From Ilex aquifolium (Eukaryota > Streptophyta > Magnoliopsida > Aquifoliales > Aquifoliaceae): a stretch of 64,000 nucleotides of DNA. Position 1 is the stretch's first letter, and the number at the start of each line of letters is the position of its first letter. The position numbers and the translations under genes are program-made. The stretch spans positions 27,874,001 to 27,938,000 of the forward strand of contig OX637394.1 of NCBI GenBank assembly GCA_951799425.1, in the 5' to 3' direction. The notes beneath the pieces were generated by a model that was given only the letters and a program-made list of their open reading frames with translations, was not told where the DNA came from and searched no databases. Positions 47,101-59,000 of this stretch are shown here, piece by piece.

Positions 47101-50100
47101 TTAACTCATTTTTCTTTTCTCCCTGCTTCTTATAACTAAGGTACAATTATTTTGTATGCATCACCTTACATCAAGAACAAATTTATTGTTTAACCACACC
47201 ATAGTTCCCCAAGTTCCCGACATAAGAAAAAAACAAATTCTTGCATAGTTTGGCAGTTGAATCAGTCAAATTCAGAAGTTTGTGTTTGACATTCCAATGC
47301 AAAAAATTGATCTCGTCATTCATATTAAATGTTCTGTTTGTTTTCTTGATTGTTGGAATTTTAAATTCAAGCAGTTAATAAGTGCATGCAATTAAAAAAA
47401 TATTGGGGGATCTGCACCCTTTTGCCATAGGGATGGTCTTTTGTTTCATATGGCTAATAATTGCTGGTTTTTATGTTTCAGTTATTTGTGTCTGTTCTCC
47501 TACATTGTAGAGGTAAATTCAACTTAGAAGGCTTTGTCCAAAAAAAAAAACTTAGAATGCTTTGTCTGGAAAAAAAAAAACTTAGAAGGCTTCTAATATC
47601 TGAAAACATGGTCCATTAACCATAATTGTACATTCTTCAACTTCCGTATATATTCGCATTTGTGTGTGCTGTGCAAGTGGCTGCCAATGTTAGGGTAGCC
47701 ATTGAGATGGGAAACACACACATGTATCCATGTATATTTTGCCCCGTCAAATTGATCCATAACCACTGATACGTAGTAAGTGATCCACTTTAATGTGAAG
47801 AATAGACTAATGATTATAAATTTCGTGAATAACACTGAATTTCAAATGCATTGTAAAACAAGGGCATTGTTTAGTCTTTTAGGGTTGCCAAAAGCTTCTC
47901 GTAGTGTCCCTTGATGCTTTTAGTTACGGTTGCTTTACTTTTGTGAAAGCATATTACTGAAAATTTTTGTTATTGAGGGTAATCCTCTTGATATCTTAAT
48001 TGGATCCAGAACTTCCTATTTGTTAAAAAAGGGTATTTTTGGGAGCAATATGCGCTCATGAAGCACGTGGATCGTATTGTAAACAGGAGAACCCCTCTTT
48101 TAACCATCAGCAAAGAAATTGTTTCAGCTACAGATCACAAGGAATTCAAACCATATTGTCTATGTGCTTGTGAATAGTATACCGAAGTTTAGAACTTGCT
48201 CTTTTTGTTATGCAAAAATAACAAATAAACTTCTTCACTTATCTGTGAGCATTTTTTCCACTAGGATTTTGACAAACAAGGCGATTGAGGCCAATGATGG
48301 GAAGCCCCTACCTTTATATCAGAAAGCTTTATGTGGGCTCACTGCTGGAGCCATTGGAGCATGCTTCGGTAGTCCAGCAGATTTAGCACTCATTCGTATG
48401 CAGGCTGATGCTACCTTACCTCCTGCCCAGCGTCGGAATTACACAAATGCATTCCATGCACTCTATCGAATAACTGCAGATGAAGGAGTTTTGGCACTAT
48501 GGAAAGGTGCTGGCCCTACAGTAGTGAGAGCAATGGCACTGAACATGGGAATGCTTGCCTCTTATGATCAAAGTGTGGAGTTCTTCAAGGATTCTTGTGG
48601 TTTTGGAGAGGCTTCTACTGTTGTAGGTAAGACTTGCTAAAAATTACCTAAAATCTTTTGGCATAAATCATGAACAAACACGCAATAATTAGACAATATT
48701 TTCTAATAACCGTAACAACTAGATATTGCAAAAAATTTGTTGAAATGCTTTCACTGCAGTCTTCAAAAATAGTGATGCTTGACATTATGTTATTTATTGT
48801 CATTTTCTGATAACTGCATCAATCATGAAACAATATCACTTAACATAGAAATGCTTACTCTTAGAGCCATGATCATTCAGTATTCTTTTGGGCCTGGTGT
48901 AGACATTATTATACTTCTAGAAACTTGATCCCTCACCCTTTTTCAACTTGACAACCCTTGTAGTTAGGTCTAAATTCTGGGACACCCCTTTGATTTTTTC
49001 AAATATCATTATTGTCTCTTCTAGTTTTAATACTTGTTTTGGATACCACCCTTTATTGACTTGTGTTATAATAAAAGTGATGATGCCATGAAAGATTCTT
49101 TTTCTAATGCCAATTTGACTCATAGGTCAACTAATGTATATTTTTGCCTCATCTGAAAAACGGAAAAAAGAATAAAAGCCTAACAATGTCTCGCACAACA
49201 AAAAATTAATAGTTACCTCCCATCTCATCAATTGTATTGGGAAAATCCTAATTACTCTTAAGGTAAAAATCAAAAGGATCTTATCCATAATTTCAAAAAT
49301 TATATTTGAATTTGTGTTTATTTCTACGTCAAATTTATATAAATCTAAAAACTAGGTAAGTATTGTTGACAATATGACCAAGTGATATTACAAAAGATAA
49401 GGGAGTGAGGGCAAAGTTGTAAAATTGAAGCATTTTGGCCGGTATATTTTCAAAAAATGGGCATTCTACTAGGGGTGTGACTATAATTTACCTAAAATAT
49501 ACGTATAAAAATGTGACTTCTCCAACTAGGAGCCTAAAAAATTGTTTTAACACTGTTATTTTCCAAAAAGGAACAAGGGCTTAACCTTGTCAATTGAATT
49601 TTTTGTCAGACAACCTCTAGGTTCAATAGTTAGCGTCAAGGTTTTTAAAATTGGGATCCTATCTTGGGATCAATGGGGGAGGTTATGGGATCGGGTCGAG
49701 AATCGTAAGATCCTATTAATTGAAAAAATGAGATGAATACATATGTATTATGTAACAATACAAAATTCTCAAAAACAAGAACTAAACAAGCCTAGTATAT
49801 ATGCAAATAGAAATGTTATTACAAACATCGAACTTAAGATATGCTTGAAATTTGATATACTTCAACTTGAGCATTGAAGAGGGGTTTCAAGTCAAAGGTA
49901 GACTGTTAATGTTGTAGAATTTTGCAAAGAGTAATAGGAGAGTTGAAGTATTTTGATCTTAAGTTTTGGAGAGAGGGTGAGATATAGAGGAGAGATTGAA
50001 AAGTTAATAACATTGACTATTCAACGTTCAAACAAAAAAGTAAACAATAAAAATGACAGACTTTCTGGCTATGATCACTCGCCGAAAGAGATGATCAAAT

Positions 50101-51808
50101 CTAATCGTTGTTTTCAACTTGTCAACGAGACCAAATTTCGTAACTTTTCTCATCTGTTGAAATTCCCTAATACATTCACAATTATATAAGATGTTCGATT
50201 CTTTAACTATTAATACGAAAAAACATGGATTGGGTTGCTTATCAACTAAATGCACCTAACAACTTGGATCGGCAAATCATAGTTCGGATCGGGATTGTAT
50301 GATCTGATAAGATCTGGATCATAATCCTATGATCTTATAAGATCCGGATTGTGATCCATTAAGATCCTTTGAATTTTGGGATTCTATAAGTTGCGATCCG
50401 TAAGATCCTAGGATCTGGATCGGAATTTTGATAACTATGATTAGCATGTTGGATCATTTGATCATTCGTTTTTTTGTCGATATCATTTTTGCATTGCCCG
50501 ATTATTTGGTCTTTGTGGAACAAGTGTTTTGAGATGGTTGGTCTCTGTTGGGTGGCGCCTACATCCATTTCATCTATGTTGTGTATGAATTTCCATGGCT
50601 TTGGAAAGAAAAGCAAAGGTGTCATTCTTTGGGATTGTGCAATTTTTGCTAATTTTTGGGTGATTTGGATGTGGAGAAACGCAAGAATATTGGAGGATAA
50701 ATGCGATATGGTTGAGGGCTTGTAGAAATTGCATCCATTTTCTAGCTTTTTTTGGGCATCTATCACAAAGGAGTTTGACAACATATAGCCCTTTTTCAGC
50801 ATTTTGGGGAGCTGGCCTGCCATTATAGTTGCTAGAAGTTTCTTATTTTATGCTTTCTGTCAATGTAAGACTGTTATGCTTGTTTTGTATTAGGTGTTGG
50901 ACTACTTGTTCACCCTTGTTCACACTTTGTACCACTTATTTCTTATTTGTTAATAAAATCCTTGTTACCTATCAAAAATAAAAATAAAAATAATGAACCC
51001 TTTAGAGATGTATTTAATCTTCCATCATATGCACCACGGAGTGATGTTGCGAGATTCTGCATAAAAAAGGAGAGGGCTTTTTTTTTCAAGAGGGAGCAGA
51101 TTTTGTCTTTGAGCTGGTTTTTGGATCCCTTTCGTGTTTCAGCATGGACATTGAAACTTTTTCTCTGAATCAAAACAGTTGTTTTTGATTCTTTTTTTTA
51201 CTGCTCTCTAAATTGAGTTAAACTTGGGTACATGGTGACATTTGTTATCTTTCTTTTTTCCAACCATTATTTTGGTCACATTAGCTGGACAATGGTCACT
51301 GGACTTTGTGTTTGGTTTGATGAAGTATGCGTCCTTTGTTTCATTCCAGGTGCTAGTGCGGTATCAGGATTCTTTGCTGCAGCCTGCAGTTTGCCCTTTG
51401 ATTATGTCAAGACACAGATACAGAAGATGCAACCTGATGCTGAGGGAAAATATCCATACACGGGTTCACTTGATTGTGCCGCGAAAACCCTGAAGTCTGG
51501 AGGGCCTTTTAAATTCTATACTGGATTTCCAGTATATTGCGTTAGGATTGCCCCTCATGTCATGGTATAATCTCTCTCTCTGCGCCCCCACCCCCCCCCC
51601 CCCCCCCCCCCAAAAAAAATAAAAAATAAAAAACCCCAAAAAGAGGGAGTTACGTCCATAGGCTGAGGCACCGCATAACCACACATTTCTCAAACTTCTG
51701 TCAATTGTGTTGTCTTGGTTTCTGACATGTGTATGTGTTCTTCTTGCGCAGATGACATGGATATTCCTCAACCAAATCCAGAAAGTGCAGAAGTCGGTTG
51801 GATTGTAG
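41150..51808 (+). CDS. DTC: Mitochondrial dicarboxylate/tricarboxylate carrier (six exons)
   Basis: Exons 41150-41266, 41766-41849, 46366-46427, 48265-48626, 51350-51564 and 51752-51808 join to 897 bases, 298 residues plus stop, the usual length of plant DTC. All five introns are GT-AG. The start MGEEKPKSVGVWPTVKPF is characteristic of plant DTC. The product belongs to the mitochondrial carrier family in the inner membrane, with three repeats and signatures PIDMIK (34-39), PADLALIR (125-132) and PFDYVK (224-229). Known plant DTCs exchange dicarboxylates such as oxoglutarate and malate for tricarboxylates such as citrate, linking the TCA cycle to cytosolic metabolism and nitrogen assimilation. 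Introns 2-4 are 4516, 1837 and 2723 bp and TE-laden; introns 1 and 5 are 499 and 187 bp. No frameshift or internal stop in the exons, so the gene looks functional. Confidence 0.96.
43155..44160 (+). pseudogene. copia gag with CCHC zinc knuckle
   Basis: MSVKLNETNYVLWSQSVQLF then FLKGKGFQKYL (43290-43385) is the typical N-terminal part of plant copia gag (LNxxNYxxWxxxxxxFLxGxxxxxYL). The CCHC knuckle, C-x2-C-x4-H-x4-C (CNHCGCGGHTVDYC), is at about 43976-44017. Frame changes and stops lie between them (TGA at 43521, TAG at 43710). Upstream at 42770-42905 is a tandem AAGTCCA/AAGGTTC repeat. Confidence 0.8.
44255..44920 (+). pseudogene. copia protease, pre-integrase and integrase start
   Basis: IIDSGISDHM at 44262-44291 holds the D-S-G aspartic protease motif; the Trp before it is a TAG stop. 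WHCLFGHP near 44644 and CEACQLSKHHRVSF near 44728 are the pre-integrase zinc-binding region, followed by HFDVWGP at 44810 and DYSRVTWLF at 44882, the start of the integrase core. The frame then ends at a deletion near 44950. Confidence 0.8.
44985..45465 (+). pseudogene. copia RNase H C-terminal region
   Basis: After the deletion, residues SITGYCICLGDNVVTW, then VVRSIVEAEYITM, LFCDNQTTIHI and a final DQLVDMFTKASS match the RNase H end of copia pol in order (45047-45425). Several frameshifts. RT is absent between 44950 and 44985. Confidence 0.8.
46645..46805. mobile_element. Probable hAT-like remnant in DTC intron 3
   Basis: Phrases such as GACACGATTTAAGCAGG, TAACGGGTTTG, TTATTAAACGAGTCGTGTTCG resemble the subterminal parts of plant hAT elements of the CGTGTCGTGTT type, as recalled from memory. 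No second terminus or target duplication was found. Confidence 0.35.
47518..47595. repeat. 29-bp triplication in intron 3
   Basis: Three copies of ACTTAGAAGGCTTTGTC with A-runs between them (one reads ACTTAGAATGCTTTGTCTGG). Confidence 0.8.
48690..49636. other. Intron 4 sequence before the hAT-like element
   Basis: No coding signal. Phrases at 48955-48995 (GTAGTTAGGTCTAAATTCTG, ACACCCCTTTGATT) resemble the terminal region of the Mutator-like element at 20066, so a diverged relative may lie here, but I could not define its ends. Confidence 0.35.
49637..50439. mobile_element. hAT-like element with GATCC subterminal repeats, DTC intron 4
   Basis: Left CAAGGTTTTTAAAATTGG and right (other strand) CATAGTTATCAAAATTCC are inverted repeats. 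Flanking GTTAGCGT (49629-49636) and ATTAGCAT (50440-50447) match at 6 of 8. Both ends are dense in GGATC/GATCC/AAGATC units (49660-49720 and 50280-50425). The left end is closely related to that of the element at 23671. No transposase. Confidence 0.75.
50448..50990 (+). mobile_element. 5'-truncated L1-type LINE 3' end, DTC intron 4
   Basis: The frame 50474-50725 (HCPIIWSLWNKCFEMVGLCW ... FGKKSKGVILWDCA ... VIWMWRNARILEDK) is the zinc-binding tail of plant LINE reverse transcriptase proteins (zf-RVT type). It is followed by about 250 bp of 3' UTR and an A-rich tail of AAAAAT units at 50971-50990. It starts immediately beside the target duplication of the hAT-like element. Confidence 0.8.
51575..51640. 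repeat. CT, poly-C and A-rich tract in DTC intron 5
   Basis: A CTCTCTCTCTG run, then about 25 C residues (51589-51611, one A), then A-rich sequence. Prone to length error in sequencing. Confidence 0.85.
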
Positions 51809-52200
51809 TTTTATCAGATATTTCCATGGGAGTTGACCTCTGGTCATAATAATATTTTGTCTGTGGTGTATTTGTTGCTGCTTTTGGTAACTTCACACCC
51901 TCAAATCAAATGACGCTTCATACATTTTTGCAGTGACTGATTGAATTATTGTACCAAGAAAATCCTCGAAATTTTTGGGATAGGACTGAATTTGGAGTTT
52001 TACATATTTTCTGCTAAAGTACTTTCGGGAGAGGTAATTATTTGGAAATTCTGCGGAAAATTGGTCAAGCAAATAATACATGTACTTTGAACTACTGCTC
52101 TATGACCGGGTCGGTTTTTTCTGATCGATTTTGATGATTTTTTTATTTGTATTTTGTTTGGCGTAGTTTTTGGATGGTGGGCAAAGTTTGATTGGACTTG
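51809..52200 (+). other. DTC 3' UTR and downstream region
   Basis: T-rich sequence with a possible near-upstream element TAATAATATT at 51847-51856. The polyadenylation site cannot be fixed from sequence. No other gene begins here. Confidence 0.4.
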
Positions 52201-52239
52201 GACTTGAAATTTAAACATGCACGATCTTATTTATTTGAA

Positions 52240-52535
52240 CTAGTATGAGATTTTAAAATTGTGATTTTTAGGACATATAATCCTAGTTAAATGCTATTCT
52301 GAGTAGCGAGGAGCTGGTGATAAGGACTTAGGACCAAGAGTCCTAATTTAATTCTACCCCAAACTTCTAGGACTTTGTGATGAGGTTGAGCCAATCAACC
52401 TAGAGTTCGGGTTTTTTTGGGACACATCTTTGTATAGCTATAAATAAAAGTCTTTAGGTAATTCATTCTTTCCGAGCCTATTCAATTAATTACATTGTAT
52501 TTCGAGGTGTTTATTGATTTAAGTATCAGAGTCCT
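52240..52535 (+). repeat. LTR-like fragment
   Basis: Has CTATAAATAAAAGTC at 52438, a TTCATTC/ATTACATTGTATTTCGAGG stretch, then AAGTATCAGAGTCC at 52520, reminiscent of an LTR end followed by a tRNA-Met primer site. The partner LTR is not present. Confidence 0.35.
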
Positions 52536-52659
52536 TTTGACCGCCTTCGGTCATTAGTTCACGTAGGTGTCTCGTCTTATAAGTTACACAAGGTTTCCTT
52601 ATTGTCATTTAAGGTCATTTAAGTCATACGGTGGTAATTCATGGTCCAAAATTATTCTT

Positions 52660-53085
52660 GCACAATGATATCTGCTTTCCCTCAAAGGTATATTAGTGTG
52701 TTGAAAGCTGAGCATGTTGAAGCCATGGCGACATCCATTTCTTTACAATTTGCTATTGATTTATGCACGCGTAGAGCGTTACTGGAAGGGGATTCAAAAT
52801 CTGTGTAATTGAATCAATATGTTGCAGACTGGAGAATCTCTCGAAAATTGGTAATTTTGTGGATCTATTCTCTCATGTGCTCAATTGTTCGAAATTTTTT
52901 CTACCTCTTGGGTTGGGAGATCTGGGAACAATGTAGCTCATATTCTAGCAATGAATGCTAAGAATTGTAATCAAAGTTGTATGTGGAGGGGAGAAGCTCC
53001 ATATTTCATGTTACCCTCCCTCTTTTCTTATGTATCTACTTCATAATATCAATGAAAGTCATCATTTCTTATCAACGAAAAAAAA
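52660..53085 (+). mobile_element. LINE 3' end with RNase H (RVT_3-type) remnant
   Basis: KAEHVEAMATSISLQFAIDL then RRALLEGDSKSV (52707-52808) matches the RNase H-like domain of plant LINEs (AExxAxxxxLxxAxxLG ... xExDS). A stop and frameshifts follow. The fragment ends with ATCAACGAAAAAAAAAA, a poly-A tail at about 53076-53087. Confidence 0.72.
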
Positions 53086-53478
53086 AAGGTGAAGCCTTAC
53101 ATAATTAATTACATATATAGTATACTTAAATCGGATCAAATTTTAATCAGATTGGATGAGTGTATATCCAAATCCATTTTTAGAAATCTAAACGGATTCG
53201 AATTAGATCAGATAATCGAACTAAAATTTTATTCCATATTTAGATAAATGAGTTCAGATCAGATCTGGATAAAAACCAGTTCATTGAAAAGCCTTCTTAC
53301 AAGGTTTTTTTTTTTATCAAAATTGAAAATCTTGAAAGCTTTAGGTATTGTTTGGGAATGTGTTATAATTCCACATTAGTTACTATATGAGACTAGATGT
53401 TTATATATGCAATTTTGGACACTTTTACCTTTCAAGTCGATTTTCAGGGATTAATTTTTACCCATAGATTCATAACAA

Positions 53479-53934
53479 TTGGTACCAGAACCAAATATAG
53501 AGTCCCAAAGAGTTAGTCAACTTGAAGCAAAAATTCACTCGTTAAGTGTCAGACAAGAAAAGATGATGAAAGATATTCGGGAGATGTTTCTCACCATAAA
53601 CTCTCGCTTTGATCAATTAGTGGACGACCAAGGCCATCGCCATGAGCAAGGGGCAACCCAGCGGAATGGAGAAGACTCGAAGTTGATAATTGCTGAGAGC
53701 ACGGAGGAAATCATCCATCCAGTTCTGGAAGATGTGAGTGAAGACGATGAAAAAAAAGGTATCATTCATTGTCATTATCTGAATACAATCACCAACTGTA
53801 TTGCTTCAAAGATTGAGGAAACATCAAGCTCTACTTCTATTGAGATCACACAGTTCCTTCATGTTTATAATATGGGATTTCATAGTGCCTTACTTCTGGT
53901 TCTCTCTTCCACGAAAACGTGGGATCCCGGCTGA
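53479..53934 (+). pseudogene. gag-like coiled-coil ORF of the small LTR element
   Basis: 151 codons beginning at the primer-binding site. Residues 14-60 (LEAKIHSLSVRQEKMMKDIR ...) form a heptad-rich helix, followed by an acidic stretch. This resembles the N-terminal coiled coil of some plant gypsy gag proteins. No capsid, knuckle or enzyme domain. The start overlaps the primer site, so the true start may be further in. Confidence 0.4.
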
Positions 53935-54040
53935 ATTTATCATGTATCTTTTTATGTAATGTAACCTTGAGTACGTTGTAATATCAAAAGGGGGTGAAAT
54001 GTATGTGCTTATTTTTTTATGTTTTTTTTTTTTATGTAAT

Positions 54041-54364
54041 TCTAGACCATATCCAATAGAAACTCAAATCCTTATCCAAATTTAAGTAAAAAAAAAGTAA
54101 AAACTTGATTTGTTATAAACCTCTCCAATAGAGAAACCCAAATTTAAAAGAGGATAAAAAATGACCATTGAATTTTTAAAGAAGGGTGTAATCTCACCAT
54201 TAAAGATTTAGGTTTAAAAAAATGTCTCCATTGATTTAGGTTTAAAAAAAGTTTCCCTTGATTTGGTATGAGTATGAGTCTAACATTGAAGAAGCATTTT
54301 AGACTATTTTTATCCAAATTTAAATTTGGGTACAAAAAAAGGGTACGAGCTGGAGATGCTCTTA
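54041..54364. mobile_element. Possible MITE inside the small LTR element
   Basis: The right edge read on the other strand (CTAAGAGCATCTCCAGCTCG) is the classic start of plant GAGCATCTCC MITEs. The left side (CTAGACCATATCCAATAG) matches it poorly. TATCCAAATTTAAG and its complement occur at 54076 and 54309. Ends uncertain. Confidence 0.4.
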
Positions 54365-55006
54365 GATTTAGTTAATAGGTGGATTAGTGGATTTTCCTTT
54401 CTGTTATTTAGATAGTGGAGTTATGAATTATATTGGTTGGGTGTATTTTATATTTAAAGACCTAATTATCAATTAAATGGATATGTTGGATTTGTGTTAA
54501 ACTTTCTTATGAAAGATTATGGAAGTTGGGTTCGCTCGAAGTGAACCATCGGTGATTTCCACTGCCTTCGAAACATATCTCTCTTTCTTCTGATTCTATA
54601 TTTATTTTATTTTACAAAACTTCTAAAATTGTGCATGTAAGAATTGATATTAGAGTCAGCCAGCACATTGAGAATGAAATCGAATGCAATATGGACTGCA
54701 ACTCTTTAGGGTCGAGTAACGTAATGACGACCTATAGGCTGGATTAAAATATTTTGGTATTTTATAAGGGCATTATTCTATCTCATTGAATATTGATAGG
54801 TGAGCCGCCAAAGAGAAAGATCTACTGTTAGATTAGTGGCGATAGAGTGGGTGACTATAAATGTCGACTATGGAAGCGTGGTGGGCTGTTACAATCTCAC
54901 TTCGATTAAATATGAGACTAGATGTATGCATATAAACTCTTGAACATTTTTTCCTTGTAAGCCGATTTTCAGGGACAAATTCTACACAAGAGTTCATAAT
55001 ATAATG

Positions 55007-56040
55007 TTTCAAAAAAGTACTTTTGCTTTCTTTTTTTTTAAACTTTTTAGGGACCTTTTTTTAAGCAGCGTTTAGTTTCTACATTTTTGTCCTTTTCATT
55101 TCTCCTTCGAACTTACTCTTTTCCTCTAACTATAAACACATATAAAATATATGTATATAAACAATATAATTTATATACTAAATGCATTTAGATCACTTTT
55201 ACAAAATAGTAATTGATTATATATATTTTTTTTGATGAATTTTTTTGTTAAAAAAATTACTTAGAAAAGCATTATGAAATGGTACCTTCAAGTTTTATTG
55301 TTAGCGTTCACGTCAAAATAATTGTAATACAAAATATTGCTTAGGTATGATATCTTAAAAGATGAGAGATTTGAGATTCAAAACTCATCTAAAAAAAAGG
55401 CTATTATATATGATAGTGCTCGAAATTAATTAGCTTAGGTTGCAGAATAGGATTGGATGAAATCCAATATATAGGTGGACATCTGAGTAGGAGTGAGTGT
55501 GTGAAGGTATGTGCTACGGGTAATCAACGTAGTAAATACAGAGTATAAGTGCTTCGCCTTAGCCAAGAGACTAAGGTTATATCCACTATAAGGGACACTC
55601 TTGCTCCTTAGTCCTTGTATTATTTGAGGAGACGATGATTGTTAGAGAGAGTTTGGCTTGAAGCTGTTACAAGGTATTGCTTGATTCTAGCTCTTTCTCG
55701 CTTATTGGTTGCTCTTAGTTATTTATACTACTGGTATCTAGGGTTTCACTTTTGTCCTTCTTGGCTGATTCGGTGGTCTCCTCTGTGGCTGTCTTCATCT
55801 TGGCATTGTAGTCCCCAAAATATTTCAGAGTCTACTACTTGTAGATTGCTGTACTTGATCCGTCTTCACTACCTGTGGGTTTCAGTTTATCAGAGCCGCC
55901 AGACAGTGTTTCCTTGTCCCATCGTGTCGCATCGTAGGTGTCATTATGTTTAAATATACATAACAGCAGAGTGAGTGTCAAAGAGCGAGAGGTGAATGAG
56001 GGAGAGATAAGAGAGAAGAAACAAACATAAACAACATCCA
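55007..56040. other. Intergenic, possibly LTR-derived
   Basis: On the minus strand near 55725-55650 a TATAAATAAC box followed by AGAGCAACC- and GTTACAAG-type sequence looks like an LTR, but no pair or primer site was found. No gene. Confidence 0.35.
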
Positions 56041-59000
56041 TAGCTCAATGCTGAAGTTGAATCTGCAAGAATACTAGAGCAGGGTCCCTGGATATTATGT
56101 AGAATGTATTTAATCCTCAAGAAATAGCACTCTTGTATGGAGTTGACAAAAGACTCACATTATAAAATCCTAGTTTGGATCAATTTATACAATCTACCAT
56201 TGGAATACTGGACAAAGGAGGGCCTAAGCTATGTAGCAAGTGTTGTGGGGAAGTCTATTATGCTAACTAACTCACTGAAAGAAGGAAAAGAATTAGTTAT
56301 GCTTACATATGTGTTGAGTTGGACACATCCCATGAGATAGTGACATCTTTTGATCTTCATATATAAGGAAGACTCTGGATTTAATCCTATATCAATTGAA
56401 GTCACGGTTGAATATCCTTGGAAACCGAAGTTATCTAATCACTGCCAAGTCTTTCTGCACAGTCTAATACACTATCCCAAGAGTCCCCAACAGAATTTGC
56501 AACAGCAAAAATGAGAGGCAGAATGTACCAACAACCAATACCATAAAGGGAAATGAAGTGGCTTGAACTATTGTAGCAGTGATATCGAAATTTGATGAAC
56601 CTCGACTAGCTAGCAAATTCGGCAAAGTTACGTTAATGGAAGAGACAAGCAATACAGAGATTCAGGCTGACCAATTACTGCTATAGTAGATCAATATGCA
56701 ACTTCTCATAACAATGAGATAATTGTACCTTTTCCTGATCGATTCAACAAATTACCTGTAGAGCAGAATGAGGTTAAGCCTGAAGATACTAATCTAATGT
56801 TGGATGAGCCTGAAAATAGTGTCACTAGTCAGTCTAGTGATGGAAAAATTAGGGAATGGGTCAGCAACAAAAAGAAGAAGAAGAAGAAACTGAACAAACA
56901 GTCTCTTGTGATAAGAAATACTGGAATTCTGGGGTAGGTATATCCTAGGAAGAACTGTTCTATAAAGTTTAATGATTAATTTCTTCTACTAGAATATTAG
57001 GGAATTAAATACCCACAATAAACAATTAGAGATTAGAGATTAGGAAGCTAATAAGGGAGCAACAACTTCACCTAGTGGGCATTGTGGAGACAAAGGTTAA
57101 ACTTGTTAATAAGGATGAGATTAAGAGGTTGGTTTTTAGGCAATGGGAGTCTTTTGAAAACTACTAGAACCATTTTTTGGTAGAATATGGGCTGGCTGGA
57201 ACCCAAATGATATCATAGTTAAAAAAATGGGGGAAACAGATTAGGTCATTCACTGTTCTATTATACACTATGATACTAAATCTATTTTTTTTTTTTTGTC
57301 TTTTTTTGTATATGCTACAAATGATGAAAGGGACCGAAGAAGTTTATTGGGGAATATTGCAACATGCAGCTTATTGTGTAGATAACCCTTGGACAATCTT
57401 GGGGGATTTTAATATTGTGAGAAATCTTCAGAAAACCATAAGAGGCTTTGAGAGATAGAATCAGGGAATGGTTGACTTTGGTAATTGCATTCAAAGGGCT
57501 GAACTAGTGGACTTAATATATTCAAGCATTCTTTTCACTTGGTGCAACTATAGGGAAGATGATAGTTGTATTGTGAGAAAATTGACCGAGTTTTAATAAA
57601 TGAGGCTTGGAATGTTCAATTCACCCTAGCCACTGTTGAATTTCTAACTCCTGGGGTATCAGAGCCTTATGGTGGTCAAGATGATAGAAAAAGAAGGTTT
57701 CCATTTAAAATCGAGCAAACAGAAATGACTTCCTTCCAATAATGGTAAAGAATTTGGAACCAATCAACCAGGGGCACTATGCAATACTAGGTGACTACTA
57801 AGCTAAAATGTTAAAACAAGAATTTAAGAGGATGAATACCTACTAGGTTGAGGATGTGACTCTAGAGGCTAAACCAACTAAGGATGACCTGGACCAAATA
57901 CTAAGAAAACTGAATCATCAACCATTACATATTGGACTTAGAGCACAAGGGAGGGCATTATTACAAAAGTATGTTGAAGTTGCAAAAATTGAGAAGGAGT
58001 TCTTGAGACAAAAGTCAAGAATCTAATGGCTTAAGGAGGGTGACCAGAACTTTGCTTTTTTCTTCAAAACACTAGAAGGAATAGAAACAAGGTAGTAGCA
58101 ATCACTAAGGAGGAGTAAATTGGACTCAGAATGGCAAAACCATCATTTAGAACATGGGTCGAGATTGAAATCAAAATGAATACCCGTGGACTATCATAAC
58201 CCGTTCCCAGAATTTTGGAGCTCACAATCCGAGGAAAGCTGTATAGCTAGCCCCATTCGGATGCCACTCGTTCTGTCCAGACGAAATCATTGAAATCGGA
58301 AATCGTTGACTTTACAAGAGCAAAGTCAAAATCGAAGATTGACTAGTACCGTTTGAATTCCATAATCACTGTCTGGACGCGAGTCTTAAAATTGAAATTC
58401 CAAAGGATTTTTAATGTTCAGGCACCTTCATTACCGTTCGGACTCCAGATTGACGATACATACCCCAACGTTCGAACGCCACTATGATCGTCCGGACGCG
58501 GCTAGCACTGTTTGGACGCACCCCTGCCACTGTCCGGATGCACCTTTTAAAGTTGGCTAGAAGTCTTTGACAATTAAAGCTTCGAATTTTTAGAAGGCTG
58601 GTTCCCTACCTATACCTAGGTTGTTTTGTATAAATAAGGGGCTCTCATTCGTTAAGAGAGCATCCGGGGATCAAAATACTTTTCATATTTTTATGCTTTC
58701 AAGTCTTTTGGCTGGTGAGTAAGTTTCCTTGCACTTTTTAGTTAGGGTATGGATCTTAGGATTGTGAATTAATTATTCATATTTATGCATTTATTTTTCA
58801 TATTCTTTAAGGTTATATCTTTATGAAATTATTGATTAATTTGAATGACTGATAGTAAAGTGTTAAGCTCTGTACAATTGTTTGACTATTCATTAACATG
58901 ATTGATTTATTGGTATAAATAGTACTTATAATTTTCTGCGAGTTTTTTAGAACTAGTTTTTAAATTCTTACTTTTAAAGTAATCACCTATTGTTTTCAAA

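Larger units (their letters stand above)
53361..55001 (+). mobile_element. Small LTR element with about 110-bp LTRs (TRIM-like)
   Basis: LTRs 53361-53477 and 54897-55001 begin TGTTA and share TATGAGACTAGATGT, CCGATTTTCAGGGA-like and TTCATAA blocks. ATTGGTACCAGAAC, a tRNA-Met-type primer site, follows the left LTR. A G-rich tract (GCGTGGTGGGC) precedes the right one. Flanking GAATG (53356-53360) and TAATG (55002-55006) match at 4 of 5. The 1.64 kb unit encodes only one short gag-like frame, so it depends on another element. Size and LTR length are in the TRIM/SMART range. Confidence 0.72.

Noticed and set aside
48119-48264. In-frame extension upstream of DTC exon 4 (open from 48119)
   Set aside because: The acceptor CCACTAG at 48258-48264 joins exon 3 in phase and restores the conserved family sequence. 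The upstream open part is intronic and unlike carrier proteins.
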